A stretch of DNA of 26,404 bases from an uncultured Clostridia bacterium (GTDB taxonomy: Bacteria; Bacillota; Clostridia; Christensenellales; Borkfalkiaceae), in the NCBI GenBank assembly GCA_947627125.1, contig CANQUY010000007.1:1-26404 (forward strand). The letters are read 5' to 3'. The translations under genes were made by a program, and so were the position numbers. Shown here piece after piece: positions 1 through 7,920 of this stretch (the stretch's first letter is position 1; every line of letters starts with the position of its first letter). Under the pieces are notes generated by a model, which was given only the letters and a program-made list of their open reading frames with translations, did not search any database and was not told the DNA's origin.

Positions 1-242
1 ACGTCATAGAGCGATTTTGTGTCCGTTTCGAAGCAGTAGAGGTCGCCCTCCACCGCAAACAGCTTCTCGCAGGAGGTGGGAAGGGTCTCCACGAGCTCCA
101 TTCCCTCCCCGCAGACGAGCATCTCCCCCTCGGGACGCATGTGCAGGAGGGTGAGATGTCCCCTCTCCCGCATGCGGGAGAGGGTGAGCCGTTCATATGC
201 CTGCTTGGCGGGCACGGGAAGAGCGGCCTTGTCGTATCTCAT
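1..242 (-). CDS. Phage-module protein of unknown function, partial (3' end outside window)
   Basis: The first 80 codons of a minus-strand gene whose 3' end lies beyond base 1. The ATG at 242 shares an ATGA overlap with the stop of the preceding gene (239-241) and is preceded by GAGGAGG, so translational coupling is likely. The visible residues begin MRYDKAALPVPAKQAYERL and continue into short alternating beta-like segments (LLHMRPEGEMLVCGEGMELV, LFAVEGDLYCFET), which could be blades of a beta-propeller or another all-beta fold. Its place two genes after the major capsid gene corresponds to the tail-hub/head-completion position in P22-like phages, but I recognise no family. The function assignment is positional inference only. 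Confidence 0.75.
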   Translation of the reverse strand, partial: MRYDKAALPVPAKQAYERLTLSRMRERGHLTLLHMRPEGEMLVCGEGMELVETLPTSCEKLFAVEGDLYCFETDTKSLYD

Positions 243-784
243 GCCCACCTCCTCGAGCGGACGGACAGGGGATGGCGCAGGATGCCCGCCGCCTTGAGGC
301 AATCGCGATAGCGCACCGCCCAGAGCTTGGCGGTCTCATATCTCCCCTTGCGGATGAGATATTCGGACGTGACGCCGAACGCCATGAGACGGGCGGAGAC
401 CTTTCCCTTGAATGCGCTCTCGCTCTTGAGCTGTTTGCGCTCGGGCGAATAGGTGTAGAGCACCGTCACATCCCCGCCGCCCTCTGCGGCGACGTGGTCG
501 GGATAGCAATGGAACCGAAGTTTACTGCCCCCGCTGCCCATGACGGCAAGGATGTCGATGACGGGCTCGGTGAGCGCGGAATAGGGGATGATCCCCCCAT
601 CCGCCTTCACCGCTTCCGAGCGCTTGAGGGGATAGTAATCGGTGGCGATCTCATTTTCGATGATATTGTAGCAGTCGAGGAGTTCCTTTCCCTCTTCCGT
701 GAGCTCGCCCCCCTCGAGAGAGCTGCGGAGCCCATCGTCATCGAGACAGGACGCTGCGAGGCAGAGAATTTCCTGAACCGTCAT
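239..784 (-). CDS. Hypothetical phage protein, possible head-completion/connector protein
   Basis: This 181-aa protein starts 11 nt after the major capsid stop, with AGGTAGGATAGG just before the ATG. The N-terminal part (about residues 1-60) is predicted helical and acidic (QEILCLAASCLDDDG, ELTEEGKELLDCYNIIENEI). It is followed by a region rich in beta-like segments and a basic C-terminus. Size and position, directly downstream of the coat gene, match the small head-to-tail adaptor slot (P22 gp4, lambda gpFII-type). I see no diagnostic motif, so the role is positional. Its stop overlaps the next start (ATGA), placing it firmly in the morphogenesis operon. Confidence 0.8.
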   Translation of the reverse strand: MTVQEILCLAASCLDDDGLRSSLEGGELTEEGKELLDCYNIIENEIATDYYPLKRSEAVKADGGIIPYSALTEPVIDILAVMGSGGSKLRFHCYPDHVAAEGGGDVTVLYTYSPERKQLKSESAFKGKVSARLMAFGVTSEYLIRKGRYETAKLWAVRYRDCLKAAGILRHPLSVRSRRWA

Positions 785-795
785 CCTATCCTACC

Positions 796-1944
796 TCAAC
801 TCTCTGTGATGCCCGAGATCATCGCCTGTCCGCCGGGGTTATAGCACATGAGCTCGGCGTACTTGACGAGGGTCGCGGAGAAGACGGGCTTGCCCTGTAC
901 CTGCTTGAGGATGGAGCCATCCTCTCCTTCCAGCCACTGCCAGTCGCAGAGCTGATGGAGCGCGAAGTCATCCGTGTTGAGCAGATACATCGTCCCCTTC
1001 GGGCAGAACCTGTCCGCAACGATGGGAATGCCGTTGAAGGTGATGGCGCGGAACCCTCCGTCGAGCACCACCGATTCGGTATGGCGGTACTTGGAGAGGA
1101 TGTCATAGATGGCGCGGCGCACACCTGCCGAGCAGAGGATCAGGTTGATCTTGTTGCCCGTCCCCATCTCCACTCTGTCGATCGCCTTCTGAATGTCATT
1201 CTCGGTGAGCGTCTCGCAGGTCGCCATGTAGGGAATGAGCGCGGGATAGCTGCTGCGCGAGATCCCGTAGATGGGATCCTTGGAGAAGAGGAGCTTGAGC
1301 CCGGTGAGCTCGAGGCTCTTGGAGTCATGCAAGTACAGCTTGTACCCCTCGGGCGAGGAGATGGTCGTGGAGAGCACGATGGTGTCGTTGTCAAAGTCGA
1401 CCCCCTCTACGCTGATGGAGCGCGCATGGACGCTTCCCGAGCCGTTGTAGATGTCAAGGAGCATGCCGGGCTCGAAGTTCTGAACGTCGGAGACGACATA
1501 GCTCGTCCCGCTGCCGCTCGAAATGACGCCGAGAAGCCCGCTGCCGTCGCCGAAGAGCATGCGCGAGAAGTTGAAGGACGCGCTCTTGACGAGCCGCTGC
1601 ATGGCGTCGTCGAGGAGATTGACGAATGCGCCCTCATTGGAGGCGGAGGCGCGGAGCGCCTTATCGGTGATCTCGATGGTGCCGAAGAGGTTCTTGAGGG
1701 TGGCGGTGAGCTGGACATAGCGGTTGCTCTGCGCGGTGGGAAGGGTCCCATCCTCCGAGGTCGCAGAGATGCCGCCGTTGAGCCCGATGCACACGACCTT
1801 CTTGACATCCTTGCCCCAGACGTCCGTTGCCGTCTGACGGATGCGGGCGTAGAAGGGACTCACGCCCATTTTGAGCTGATCGGAAATGGCGGTGAGGTAA
1901 TAGTCCTTGAGCGCCTTATCTGCATTGTTTAAGTTGATGGACAT
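796..1944 (-). CDS. Phage major capsid protein
   Basis: This 382-aa protein probably forms the icosahedral shell. It has no signal peptide or membrane segment. The N-terminus (NLNNADKALKDYYLTAISDQL) is helical, and a mixed alpha/beta body carries capsid-like segments such as TLKNLFGTIEITDKALRAS and GGFRAITFNGIPIVADRFCPKGTMYLLNTDDF. The latter resembles the end of the A-domain of HK97-fold coat proteins, where the text typically reads 'f.G.pi..d...p.g.ly.ln'. AGGAGA lies 8-9 nt before the ATG. It sits directly downstream of a scaffold-like gene and the portal, the canonical order. The HK97-fold family assignment is from general resemblance; the exact family was not determined. Confidence 0.87.
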   Translation of the reverse strand: MSINLNNADKALKDYYLTAISDQLKMGVSPFYARIRQTATDVWGKDVKKVVCIGLNGGISATSEDGTLPTAQSNRYVQLTATLKNLFGTIEITDKALRASASNEGAFVNLLDDAMQRLVKSASFNFSRMLFGDGSGLLGVISSGSGTSYVVSDVQNFEPGMLLDIYNGSGSVHARSISVEGVDFDNDTIVLSTTISSPEGYKLYLHDSKSLELTGLKLLFSKDPIYGISRSSYPALIPYMATCETLTENDIQKAIDRVEMGTGNKINLILCSAGVRRAIYDILSKYRHTESVVLDGGFRAITFNGIPIVADRFCPKGTMYLLNTDDFALHQLCDWQWLEGEDGSILKQVQGKPVFSATLVKYAELMCYNPGGQAMISGITES

Positions 1945-1956
1945 AAATGATTTCTC

Positions 1957-2352
1957 CTATGATTTCTGATTTTTGAAGTAGCCGAGCGCGAGCGCACTCG
2001 CTTCCGAGATGGTCTTGGGGGTAACTGCGGGCGCCGTAACGCCCGCACCCGACCCCGCAAGCAAGGGCACTCCCTTCAAAGAGTCGAGGTACTCTCCGAG
2101 AACGCGTGCCCGTACGCTCTCGTTTTTTGTGACGGCGTCATAGAGCGCTTCGCCGTCCATGACAGGGTGCGCACCCTCCCCTTCCCCTTTTCTCTCATCC
2201 TCGAGAGCTCTGAGGCGTTGACTGCGGCGGGTAAATTCCGCTTCGAGCTCCCCGTACGCGCGCACGAGGGCGTCAACGCTCTTGAATTTTCCCGCGAGGA
2301 GCTCCTCTTTTTGCTCCCCTTGGGATTCCTGTTTTCCGTTTTCCTCTTCCAT
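1957..2352 (-). CDS. Phage capsid scaffold protein
   Basis: This 131-aa acidic, mostly helical protein has the signature layout of small scaffolds: a charged N-terminus, then LAGKFKSVDALVRAYGELE and EFTRRSQRLRALEDE, a strong coiled-coil stretch at about residues 18-55. An Ala/Gly/Pro-rich linker and a short C-terminal helix ending in FKNQKS follow. Scaffolds of this type direct procapsid assembly and are absent from the mature virion. The start overlaps the end of the portal gene: the AAGGAG ribosome site contains the portal's last codons and its TGA stop. It lies between portal and coat genes, exactly where scaffolds are found in siphoviral and podoviral head modules. Confidence 0.85.
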   Translation of the reverse strand: MEEENGKQESQGEQKEELLAGKFKSVDALVRAYGELEAEFTRRSQRLRALEDERKGEGEGAHPVMDGEALYDAVTKNESVRARVLGEYLDSLKGVPLLAGSGAGVTAPAVTPKTISEASALALGYFKNQKS

Positions 2353-2353
2353 G

Positions 2354-4207
2354 TCATGCTCCTTTGCGGTGGGAACGGATGTGGCGCAGAACCCTCTCCT
2401 TCACCGCTTGATTTTCTTCCCCGCCCGAAAGCAGGTAGCGCATGTGCTCTGCAATGTGCAGTTCATGATCGTCGTACACATCCGCCTCAACATCGCGCTG
2501 CGCCAGAATGAGGTTCTCCCTCTCCGCCTTTTTGAGGTGAAGGGAGGAGATATCCCTCGCGCTCTCAAACGATCCGTAACCGAGGGCCTCGAGTACCCTG
2601 TTGCGCATCTCATCGTCGAGCGCGCCCTCCTTGTTTTGCAGAAGCCCGAGATCGAGAAGTTTTATAATTTCTTCCCGCATTTCCTCGGACGTCCTCTCAT
2701 ATCCCGTGCCGAACTGTACGTCGTCGGCCGAGATATCGCTCGATGAAAACCAGAAGAGCTCGGTATTCCCGCCCGTTCCCGTCATGCGAAGGATCCTTCC
2801 CGCGGAGGCGAACTGTTTATACAGGTGCAGAATCTGTTTGCCTGCTTCCTTGATCGCCCGCTCCACGCTCTCGATACTCATCTGCATGCGGTTTTGGTCC
2901 TGGTCGAGGAGGATCTGCAAGCCGACGCCCGACGTGACGTGGGTGGGATTTGCAGAGTTGCGGGAGATCTCGCTCATGCCCGAAACGAGGACAAACTCGT
3001 CCGAGATGCGCTCCTCTTCCTCATGGAATTCGCTCGGCATGCTGCCGCAGTCGAGGAAGGTCGGGGCGGAAGAACCTTGGCGATAGATGAGGACCTTCCC
3101 GGGATAAAGGCCCTCCTCGCTCAGTTCATCGGCGTCCACGGAGCCGTCCTCCACCGCAATGACGCCCATAGAGAGGCGGTTCAAAAATTCGTGCTTGCGG
3201 TTCCGCACCGCGTTGTACGCCCTCTGCAATGGGATCATGCGGTCTACGACGCAGGTCCCGAAAAAGGACCCTGCCAAGGGAATGCACGTCTGCCTGACGA
3301 AGGGAAACGTGCGCTCTCCTCTGTCCTTGTTGCGGTAGGGAAGCGGTCCTTCATACAGAAGCGTATCCCCCGCAACTATTTCCAGCCGTCCGTCCGGAAA
3401 GGCTTCCGTCGGGCGGGTATACCGTTCGATAATGATCTCGGCGTCCTCGAGAACGGGGTGCGCCGCACTGTCCGTCGGCTTTTTCCAGCCTCCCGCCTGT
3501 GAAAAGGGCACGAGGGGGAAATCCTTGATCTCGCTTCCCGCAAGCTCCACGCCGAACCGCTCGCGGATCTCGGAAACGGGCACGGCCTTCGCGTGGATGA
3601 TGGACTTCACCTCGTCCATGCTCTCCGCCGTCAGGGAATCGGGATAGATCTCGAAGGGTGAAAGGGCGATGACATTGACGTCCCCCTCCTTGAGCGAATG
3701 CCCCGTTTCGTCCGTGCCGATGACGTTGCCGTCGTTGAAATTCCAGATGACCTTGTAAAAGGCCGTCCCGCAGGTTTCCGACCAAATACACGCGCGGGAG
3801 ATGATGCCGTCGAGGTCAAGTTTGTTCTTCACCGACTTCAGGATATTGGAGGAGAGGCGCGCCGTCTTGATATCGGCCTCGCTGTCCGAAAAGGCCCTGA
3901 CTTCGAGCGTCGGGCGGACCTTGGCAAGACGTGCAAGACGGGTATCGATCGTGGGGGCGATATGGTTGAAACACCGCCTCGACTGCCAATAGAATTCCTT
4001 GTCCTCCTGCACGATCTCCCCCGTGGGAGAGAGGTCGCAGTATTGGTTGCCGCTGACGAAGTTCATGTTGAGCTCCCAGCTCTTCTCGATGCTCCGCCGC
4101 GCCTCTCTCCGCGCCTCAAAATCCTCCTTGATTTGCGCTATAAGTTGCTTTTTTCTCTCTTCTTCAATCTGCTGAGCCGTCTTTTTTTGCCTGTTGTTTT
4201 CTGCCAT
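2354..4207 (-). CDS. Phage portal protein
   Basis: This 617-aa protein should form the dodecameric DNA entry/exit vertex of the capsid. It begins with a charged helical segment (residues 10-45). It then shows the portal-family-like region around residues 80-104 (FNHIAPTIDTRLARLAKVRP), later alternating strands, and a long C-terminal helical region (residues about 390-600). The length fits large P22-like portals better than the roughly 400-500-aa HK97/SPP1 types. AAAGGAG sits 7 nt before the ATG. The next gene (scaffold) begins within 2 nt of the stop. The 209-nt gap upstream is unusually long for a phage operon and is filled by structured repeats. I am sure of the portal role and less sure of the subfamily. 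Confidence 0.9.
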   Translation of the reverse strand: MAENNRQKKTAQQIEEERKKQLIAQIKEDFEARREARRSIEKSWELNMNFVSGNQYCDLSPTGEIVQEDKEFYWQSRRCFNHIAPTIDTRLARLAKVRPTLEVRAFSDSEADIKTARLSSNILKSVKNKLDLDGIISRACIWSETCGTAFYKVIWNFNDGNVIGTDETGHSLKEGDVNVIALSPFEIYPDSLTAESMDEVKSIIHAKAVPVSEIRERFGVELAGSEIKDFPLVPFSQAGGWKKPTDSAAHPVLEDAEIIIERYTRPTEAFPDGRLEIVAGDTLLYEGPLPYRNKDRGERTFPFVRQTCIPLAGSFFGTCVVDRMIPLQRAYNAVRNRKHEFLNRLSMGVIAVEDGSVDADELSEEGLYPGKVLIYRQGSSAPTFLDCGSMPSEFHEEEERISDEFVLVSGMSEISRNSANPTHVTSGVGLQILLDQDQNRMQMSIESVERAIKEAGKQILHLYKQFASAGRILRMTGTGGNTELFWFSSSDISADDVQFGTGYERTSEEMREEIIKLLDLGLLQNKEGALDDEMRNRVLEALGYGSFESARDISSLHLKKAERENLILAQRDVEADVYDDHELHIAEHMRYLLSGGEENQAVKERVLRHIRSHRKGA

Positions 4208-4416
4208 TTGAATCTCCTTTTTTGTTTTGATTTTTCCCCGCTCGCAAGCCTCCCCCCCCCCATCGGGGGGAGGCTGTCACGCTGTCCTTGCGTGACTGAT
4301 GGGGGGCATGAGCGCCCCTCGGCTCCCCTCTCAGGGGCACACCACCCCCGCCCCTCGGCTCCCCTCTCAGGGGAGCTGTCACGCCGCCCTTGGCGTGACT
4401 GAGGGGTTTCATATTC
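4208..4416. repeat. Structured repeat cluster (CTCCCC hairpin / GTCACG hairpin family) inside the phage operon
   Basis: The gap between the small protein and portal genes holds several copies or fragments of one repeat. Each complete copy has a C-run/G-run hairpin (for example GCTCCCCT ... AGGGGAGC near 4358-4378) followed by a second hairpin (GTCACGCC ... GGCGTGAC near 4378-4400) and a closing CTGAGGGG that can pair with an upstream CCCCTC. The copy near 4247-4310 has a different first stem (GCCTCCCCCC with GGGGGGAGGC) and GTCACGC with GCGTGAC in the second, so paired positions change together. The same family recurs at 17140-17240. An 82-codon open frame across this region is only translated repeat. 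Confidence 0.85.
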
Positions 4417-4677
4417 TCACTTCTCCTCGTCCTTTAATTGGCGTATAAGTCGCTGTTTTTCCTCTTCGAGCTGTTCGTCGGAGAGGGAAGAATAGTCCAC
4501 ATCGCCGTCGAGGAGGAGCTTCACGGCCTTGAGGTCGGGCGGAACATCCTTCTTCGTTTCCTTGCGCTTGATGAGGTGTAATTCTCCCTCCTTTGCGTCG
4601 TATTCCTCGGTGACCTCCTCCACCGTGAAGCCGAGCGCCACCTTTAAAATGGCGTCGCGGATCTTATCCTCCTGCAT
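4417..4677 (-). CDS. Small hypothetical phage protein, possibly the small terminase partner
   Basis: This 86-aa acidic protein overlaps the terminase gene by 14 nt and has GAGGAGG before its ATG, so it is coupled to terminase translation. It begins with a helix (MQEDKIRDAILKVALGFTVEEV) reminiscent of the short helical starts of DNA-binding packaging proteins, then a beta-like segment, a Lys-rich patch (KRKETKKD) and a coiled-coil-like C-terminus (LSDEQLEEEKQRLIRQL). Small terminase subunits normally precede the large one, but in some phages small accessory genes lie just after it. No recognisable helix-turn-helix is present, so the packaging role is a guess from position. Confidence 0.8.
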   Translation of the reverse strand: MQEDKIRDAILKVALGFTVEEVTEEYDAKEGELHLIKRKETKKDVPPDLKAVKLLLDGDVDYSSLSDEQLEEEKQRLIRQLKDEEK

Positions 4678-6100
4678 GTCTTTTCCTCCTCAGGCTGCGG
4701 ATGCGCCTTTCCTTGTCGAGCGAGATCGCGCTCTTCGTTTCCTCCGCCGCCGCGGGACGGGGACGGGACATGAGATAGTATCTGAGTTCATCCATCGCAT
4801 GGTCGTCGCGCTTGACGGGCGACTCGTCGTTTCCCCAAAAGTATCCCTTGAATTCGCGGATCATATTGGTGCAATTTGAAAAAATGTACAGATCGGGCAG
4901 GCCGTTTCTGCGCGAGAGATAGCTCTTCACCTGCGCGATCCCCGCAAACACATCCTTATCCACCCGCATGTCGGCGAGAATGCCCCGCTCGTAAAAGAGT
5001 TCACAGACAGACTGTGCGGAGGCGAGCGTGCGCTGTCCCGCAGCGGGGTCGATGAGGGCGGAAATTCTCCCCTTTGCGTCCCGCTTCCACCCCAAAATAT
5101 CGCATATATGTTTGATTTTTTCCGCATGGAAGTCCACATCCTGCCCCGCCGCGTAGTGCTCCGCCACGACATAGACATTGCCGTCGAAATCGGTGCAGTA
5201 CCAGTGGGCGGAGAGCGGATTTTTTAGCCCCGGGTCGATGGAGATGGTGTCCTGCCACTCCTTGGGAACGGGAAAGGGCTCGATGACGTGGACGCTCTCG
5301 TCGAACTCGGGATAGACGAGCCCCTCCCGCGTGCAGAATTTCCCGTAGCGGCGGGATTGCAGCGTCGTTTCGTCGAGGGCCTCCGTGAGCGCCTCGATCT
5401 CCCGCTTGGAGAGAAACGGGTTGTCCGCCCACTCCATGAATTCGTACCAAATTTGAGGGTTATTGTGCCGATTTAAATAAATTTCCTCATAGACAAAGGT
5501 CAATCCCTTGAGGGGCGTCATGGTGCCGAAGATGTCCCCCTTGCGGTCGAGCACGCGCATGACGCACTCCTCATAGACATCCTGCGGGGGCTCCTCGTCG
5601 AACCAGACGAAGTCAAGCGAGCTCCCCTGAAAGCGTTCCCGCCCCTGATCGCAGCTCTTGAATCCGATGACGGAGATGCCGCCGAACACGTTCTTCACAT
5701 GGATCTGGTCGATGACGCCCGCGGCGGGAGAATCCCTTCTTCCGCTCGTCATGACGATCTCCTCGATCCAGTCGGGGCGGAGATAGTGCAAAATTTTTTG
5801 CTGTGCGACGTCCCTTTGCACCTGCGACGTGAGCGAAACGACCCAGCCGAACACGTTCTTCCTGTTCTTTCGGTAGGGATGAATTCCCCTCGCCATCCAC
5901 ACCGCCTCCACCGCCCCGCATTCCGTCTTGCCCGAACGGTTCCCGCCGAACACCCAGCGGTTCCGCTTCTTACATTTGTGAAAGGCGATCTGCTTTTTGT
6001 GCTTCTTCCTTCCGACGTTATAGCGGGCGAGGGCGTCGCTCTCCCGCCGCTTCCTCTGTTCCCGCTCGATGGCATGGATTTTTTGCAATATTTCGTTCAT
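4664..6100 (-). CDS. terL: Phage terminase large subunit (ATPase-nuclease)
   Basis: From the ATG at 6100 the product is 478 aa and is the motor that packages and cuts phage DNA. The ATPase domain has Walker A GGNRSGKT (residues 52-59), Walker B FVWFDEE (164-170) and the coupling motif TMTP (193-196). The C-terminal RNase H-like nuclease has its expected acidic residues: D289 in SIDPG, D351 in LIDPAAG and D437 in HAMDELRYY. All key residues are present, so the enzyme looks intact. A GTG at 6124 would add 8 residues; neither start has a clear Shine-Dalgarno sequence. I prefer the ATG. It is the first gene of the minus-strand head module, and the next gene overlaps it by 14 nt. Confidence 0.95.
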   Translation of the reverse strand: MNEILQKIHAIEREQRKRRESDALARYNVGRKKHKKQIAFHKCKKRNRWVFGGNRSGKTECGAVEAVWMARGIHPYRKNRKNVFGWVVSLTSQVQRDVAQQKILHYLRPDWIEEIVMTSGRRDSPAAGVIDQIHVKNVFGGISVIGFKSCDQGRERFQGSSLDFVWFDEEPPQDVYEECVMRVLDRKGDIFGTMTPLKGLTFVYEEIYLNRHNNPQIWYEFMEWADNPFLSKREIEALTEALDETTLQSRRYGKFCTREGLVYPEFDESVHVIEPFPVPKEWQDTISIDPGLKNPLSAHWYCTDFDGNVYVVAEHYAAGQDVDFHAEKIKHICDILGWKRDAKGRISALIDPAAGQRTLASAQSVCELFYERGILADMRVDKDVFAGIAQVKSYLSRRNGLPDLYIFSNCTNMIREFKGYFWGNDESPVKRDDHAMDELRYYLMSRPRPAAAEETKSAISLDKERRIRSLRRKRHAGG

Positions 6101-6117
6101 TTTCGATAAAATAAATG

Positions 6118-6146
6118 TTTTCACACGTCCGCGCTTCCGCTATGAT
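6118..6146 (+). promoter_or_regulatory. Promoter for the SH3-like membrane protein; predicts a leaderless mRNA
   Basis: TTTTCA (6118-6123), a 17-nt spacer and TATGAT (6141-6146). The start ATG is at 6154, only 7 nt after the -10 box and with no ribosome site. The -10 overlaps a perfect inverted repeat, CCGCTA-TGA-TAGCGG (6137-6151), that could be an operator or chance. Confidence 0.6.
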
Positions 6147-6153
6147 AGCGGCT

Positions 6154-6873
6154 ATGAAACATTTCATCTCCCTCCTGATTTTTACGATCCTCCTCGCCCT
6201 TCTCCCCGTTCTTCCAAGCGCTGCGTCCCCCCTCTCTGCCGCGGCGGCAGGGGAACAGTATGCCTACGTTCCCGACGGCGACGTCTGGTTCTATGCAGGA
6301 GAGTCGGAGAGCTCCCGCGTCTTTCTCCTGCCCAAGACCTACTATGTAAAGATCTTGGGCGAGGGCGAAAAGTACTGCCGCGTGGAATATCTCGTCGACG
6401 AAGCCCCCTACAAAAAGGTCACGGGCTATTGCAGGACGGAGGACATCATTCCCGTGGACTATGTGCCCGCCCGCCCCTATCTCAAAAAGCAGATCACCCT
6501 CTCCTATTCCCTCCCCGAGGGCACGGGCTCCCTCGGCGGGTCCTTCTCGAGCGTCGAAAAGACCTTTGTCTACTACGGCCTGCGCTACGACGGCGCGAAG
6601 CTCTATTACTACGTTCTCTCCGACGGCACGTTTGACTATATCTCCGCAGAGAGCGAGGCCGTGTTCGATCTGAACACCGATTACAGTGAGTATATGGCCT
6701 CCATCGACGCCTCCGCACAGGGGGGAGGCACGGGGGAAACGCCCCCCGCGGGGAACCCGAATGCCGCCGTCATCGCCGTCATCTGTATCGCCTGCGCCGC
6801 CGCAGTCGCCGTCGCCGTGTTCGTCATCAAGGGAAAGAGAACGCCGCCGCCCGACGATCAGGAAGAGGAGTGA
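6154..6873 (+). CDS. Exported membrane-anchored protein with SH3-like region
   Basis: From the ATG at 6154 the product is 239 aa. It has a hydrophobic signal peptide (MKHFISLLIFTILLALLP, cleavage probably after the AASPLSAAAA stretch), an extracellular beta-rich domain (residues about 35-185) and a Gly/Pro linker. A single C-terminal membrane helix (AAVIAVICIACAAAVAVAVFV) and a charged tail ending DDQEEE complete it. The first part (DVWFYAGESESSRVFLLPKT ... YCRVEY ... GYCRTEDI) is laid out like bacterial SH3 domains. The same plan, signal peptide/beta-rich/SH3-like/C-terminal TM, recurs in the much larger protein at 7956. I chose this start because it opens the signal peptide and follows a -10 box directly. 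The 3' end overlaps the convergent gene by 16 nt. The ligand is unknown. Confidence 0.82.
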   Translation: MKHFISLLIFTILLALLPVLPSAASPLSAAAAGEQYAYVPDGDVWFYAGESESSRVFLLPKTYYVKILGEGEKYCRVEYLVDEAPYKKVTGYCRTEDIIPVDYVPARPYLKKQITLSYSLPEGTGSLGGSFSSVEKTFVYYGLRYDGAKLYYYVLSDGTFDYISAESEAVFDLNTDYSEYMASIDASAQGGGTGETPPAGNPNAAVIAVICIACAAAVAVAVFVIKGKRTPPPDDQEEE

Positions 6874-7349
6874 CGGAGCTTTCCGTCCGCCCGCACCGAC
6901 CGTTCCGCCCCGCGCGCAATGGCCTCCACCACGCGGGAGAACAGCCCGTTTGTTTCCTCTAAAAATCTCTCCTGCGTCCAGCCGCCCCTCTCTATGTAGT
7001 CCGCCGCCTTTTTGAGGAGGCGGTCTTGTTTTCGGAAATAGGTCCGCCGTGCGCAGAGGAGAGGGACGGCCTCCTTCAAAAATTTCTTTCTGCGGAAGTA
7101 CTTATATTCGAGGAGATAGAGTTCCTCCGCCGAGCAATTTTTGAGGAGCTCGTCCACAATGCCGCAGAGCTCCTTGAGCGCCCTCTTCGCGGCGATCTCC
7201 TTCATAATATCGACGGCGACGTCCTCGGTGGAGCGGGGATCCCGATAGGAGAGCAGGGCCTTGTTGTCTGCCGCCGCCCCCACCGCCTCGCCGATCTCAT
7301 CCATCGTGGGATAGGCGTACAATATCGCCTTCACATAGTCGTACTTCAA
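6858..7349 (-). CDS. Hypothetical protein, possible ArpU/sigma-region-4-like regulator, SOS-box controlled
   Basis: The likely start is TTG at 7349, preceded by AAAGGAG at good spacing, giving 163 aa. An in-frame ATG at 7394 would give 178 aa but lacks a ribosome site, and frames extending further upstream are translated repeats. The protein is helical and basic: DEIGEAVGAAADNKALLSYR, then EELYLLEYKYFRRKKFLKE and CARRTYFRKQDRLLKKAADYI. The last two segments resemble the 'all..rYf ... s.rtyyR..kkalekla' pattern of ArpU-type phage late regulators and sigma-70 region 4, which would make it a DNA-binding regulator. That is a resemblance, not a firm assignment. A perfect LexA site lies 51 nt upstream of the start, so DNA damage probably induces it. 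It lies about 750 bp from the terminase gene and may belong to the phage module. Confidence 0.7.
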   Translation of the reverse strand: MKYDYVKAILYAYPTMDEIGEAVGAAADNKALLSYRDPRSTEDVAVDIMKEIAAKRALKELCGIVDELLKNCSAEELYLLEYKYFRRKKFLKEAVPLLCARRTYFRKQDRLLKKAADYIERGGWTQERFLEETNGLFSRVVEAIARGAERSVRADGKLRHSSS

Positions 7350-7399
7350 TGTCTTTACTCCTTTCCGACAGCCCGAAGCGACTGCCGTCCTCATGTTTC

Positions 7400-7413
7400 C
7401 GAACGTTTGTTCG
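7400..7413 (-). promoter_or_regulatory. LexA (SOS) operator
   Basis: CGAACGTTTGTTCG matches the Bacillus/Clostridium LexA consensus CGAAC-N4-GTTCG at all ten fixed positions. It lies just downstream of AT-rich promoter-like sequence read on the minus strand (TATGATAAATG) and 51 nt upstream of the TTG start at 7349, the usual place for LexA to block initiation. Confidence 0.85.
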
Positions 7414-7532
7414 CATTTATCATAGCACATAATTTTGACAATCGGGGGCCAATATGCCACTTTTTTTTGAATTTTTTTATCCCCTCTCCCGCCTTGTCGT
7501 CCTGTCCCGCCATTCCTAATAGCGTCACCCTG

Positions 7533-7857
7533 CCCCGCGTCATTCTGAGAAACGGACCATGAACGAAGTCCGACGAACTGACCCGAAGAATCTCGCGGGG
7601 AGTATACGGACACCCTGCGGCGGCCCCGCGTCATTCTGAGAACGATAGTAGGACGAAAGGGCGGGACTTGACCCGAAGAATCTCGCGGGGAGTACACGGA
7701 CACCATGCGGCGGCCCCGCGTCATTCTGAGAACGATAGTAGGACGAAAGGGCGGGACTTGACCCGAAGAATCTCGCGGGGCGTTTTCCATGCGGCGAGAT
7801 GCTTCGGTACAACTTCCATAAACTGCGTTATACTCCCCTTCTCAGCATGACGCCGCG
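7533..7857. repeat. Repeat array: three tandem ATTC-type units plus one inverted ATGC-type unit
   Basis: Tandem units start at 7533, 7624 and 7714 (period 90-91). Each is bounded by CCCCGCG-TC-ATTC and GAAT-CT-CGCGGGG, perfectly complementary ends. An inverted partner unit (7791-7857, with GCAT/ATGC ends) follows. Units two and three are almost identical, indicating recent tandem duplication. The array fills the gap between the LexA-controlled gene and the promoter at 7921; no gene is visible in 7414-7920. Confidence 0.9.
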
Positions 7858-7920
7858 GGCCCCCTTCTCCCCCACCCTTATCAAACTCACGACTTTTTCT
7901 GTTGAATCCTCTGTAAAAAT

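Noticed and set aside
4164..4412. An 82-codon frame between the small phage gene and portal
   Set aside because: It is translated repeat overlapping the portal start, with no sensible ribosome site or composition.
7350..7790. N-terminal extension of the LexA-controlled gene to 310 codons
   Set aside because: The extension translates two repeat units and the LexA box itself; the TTG at 7349 has the proper ribosome site.
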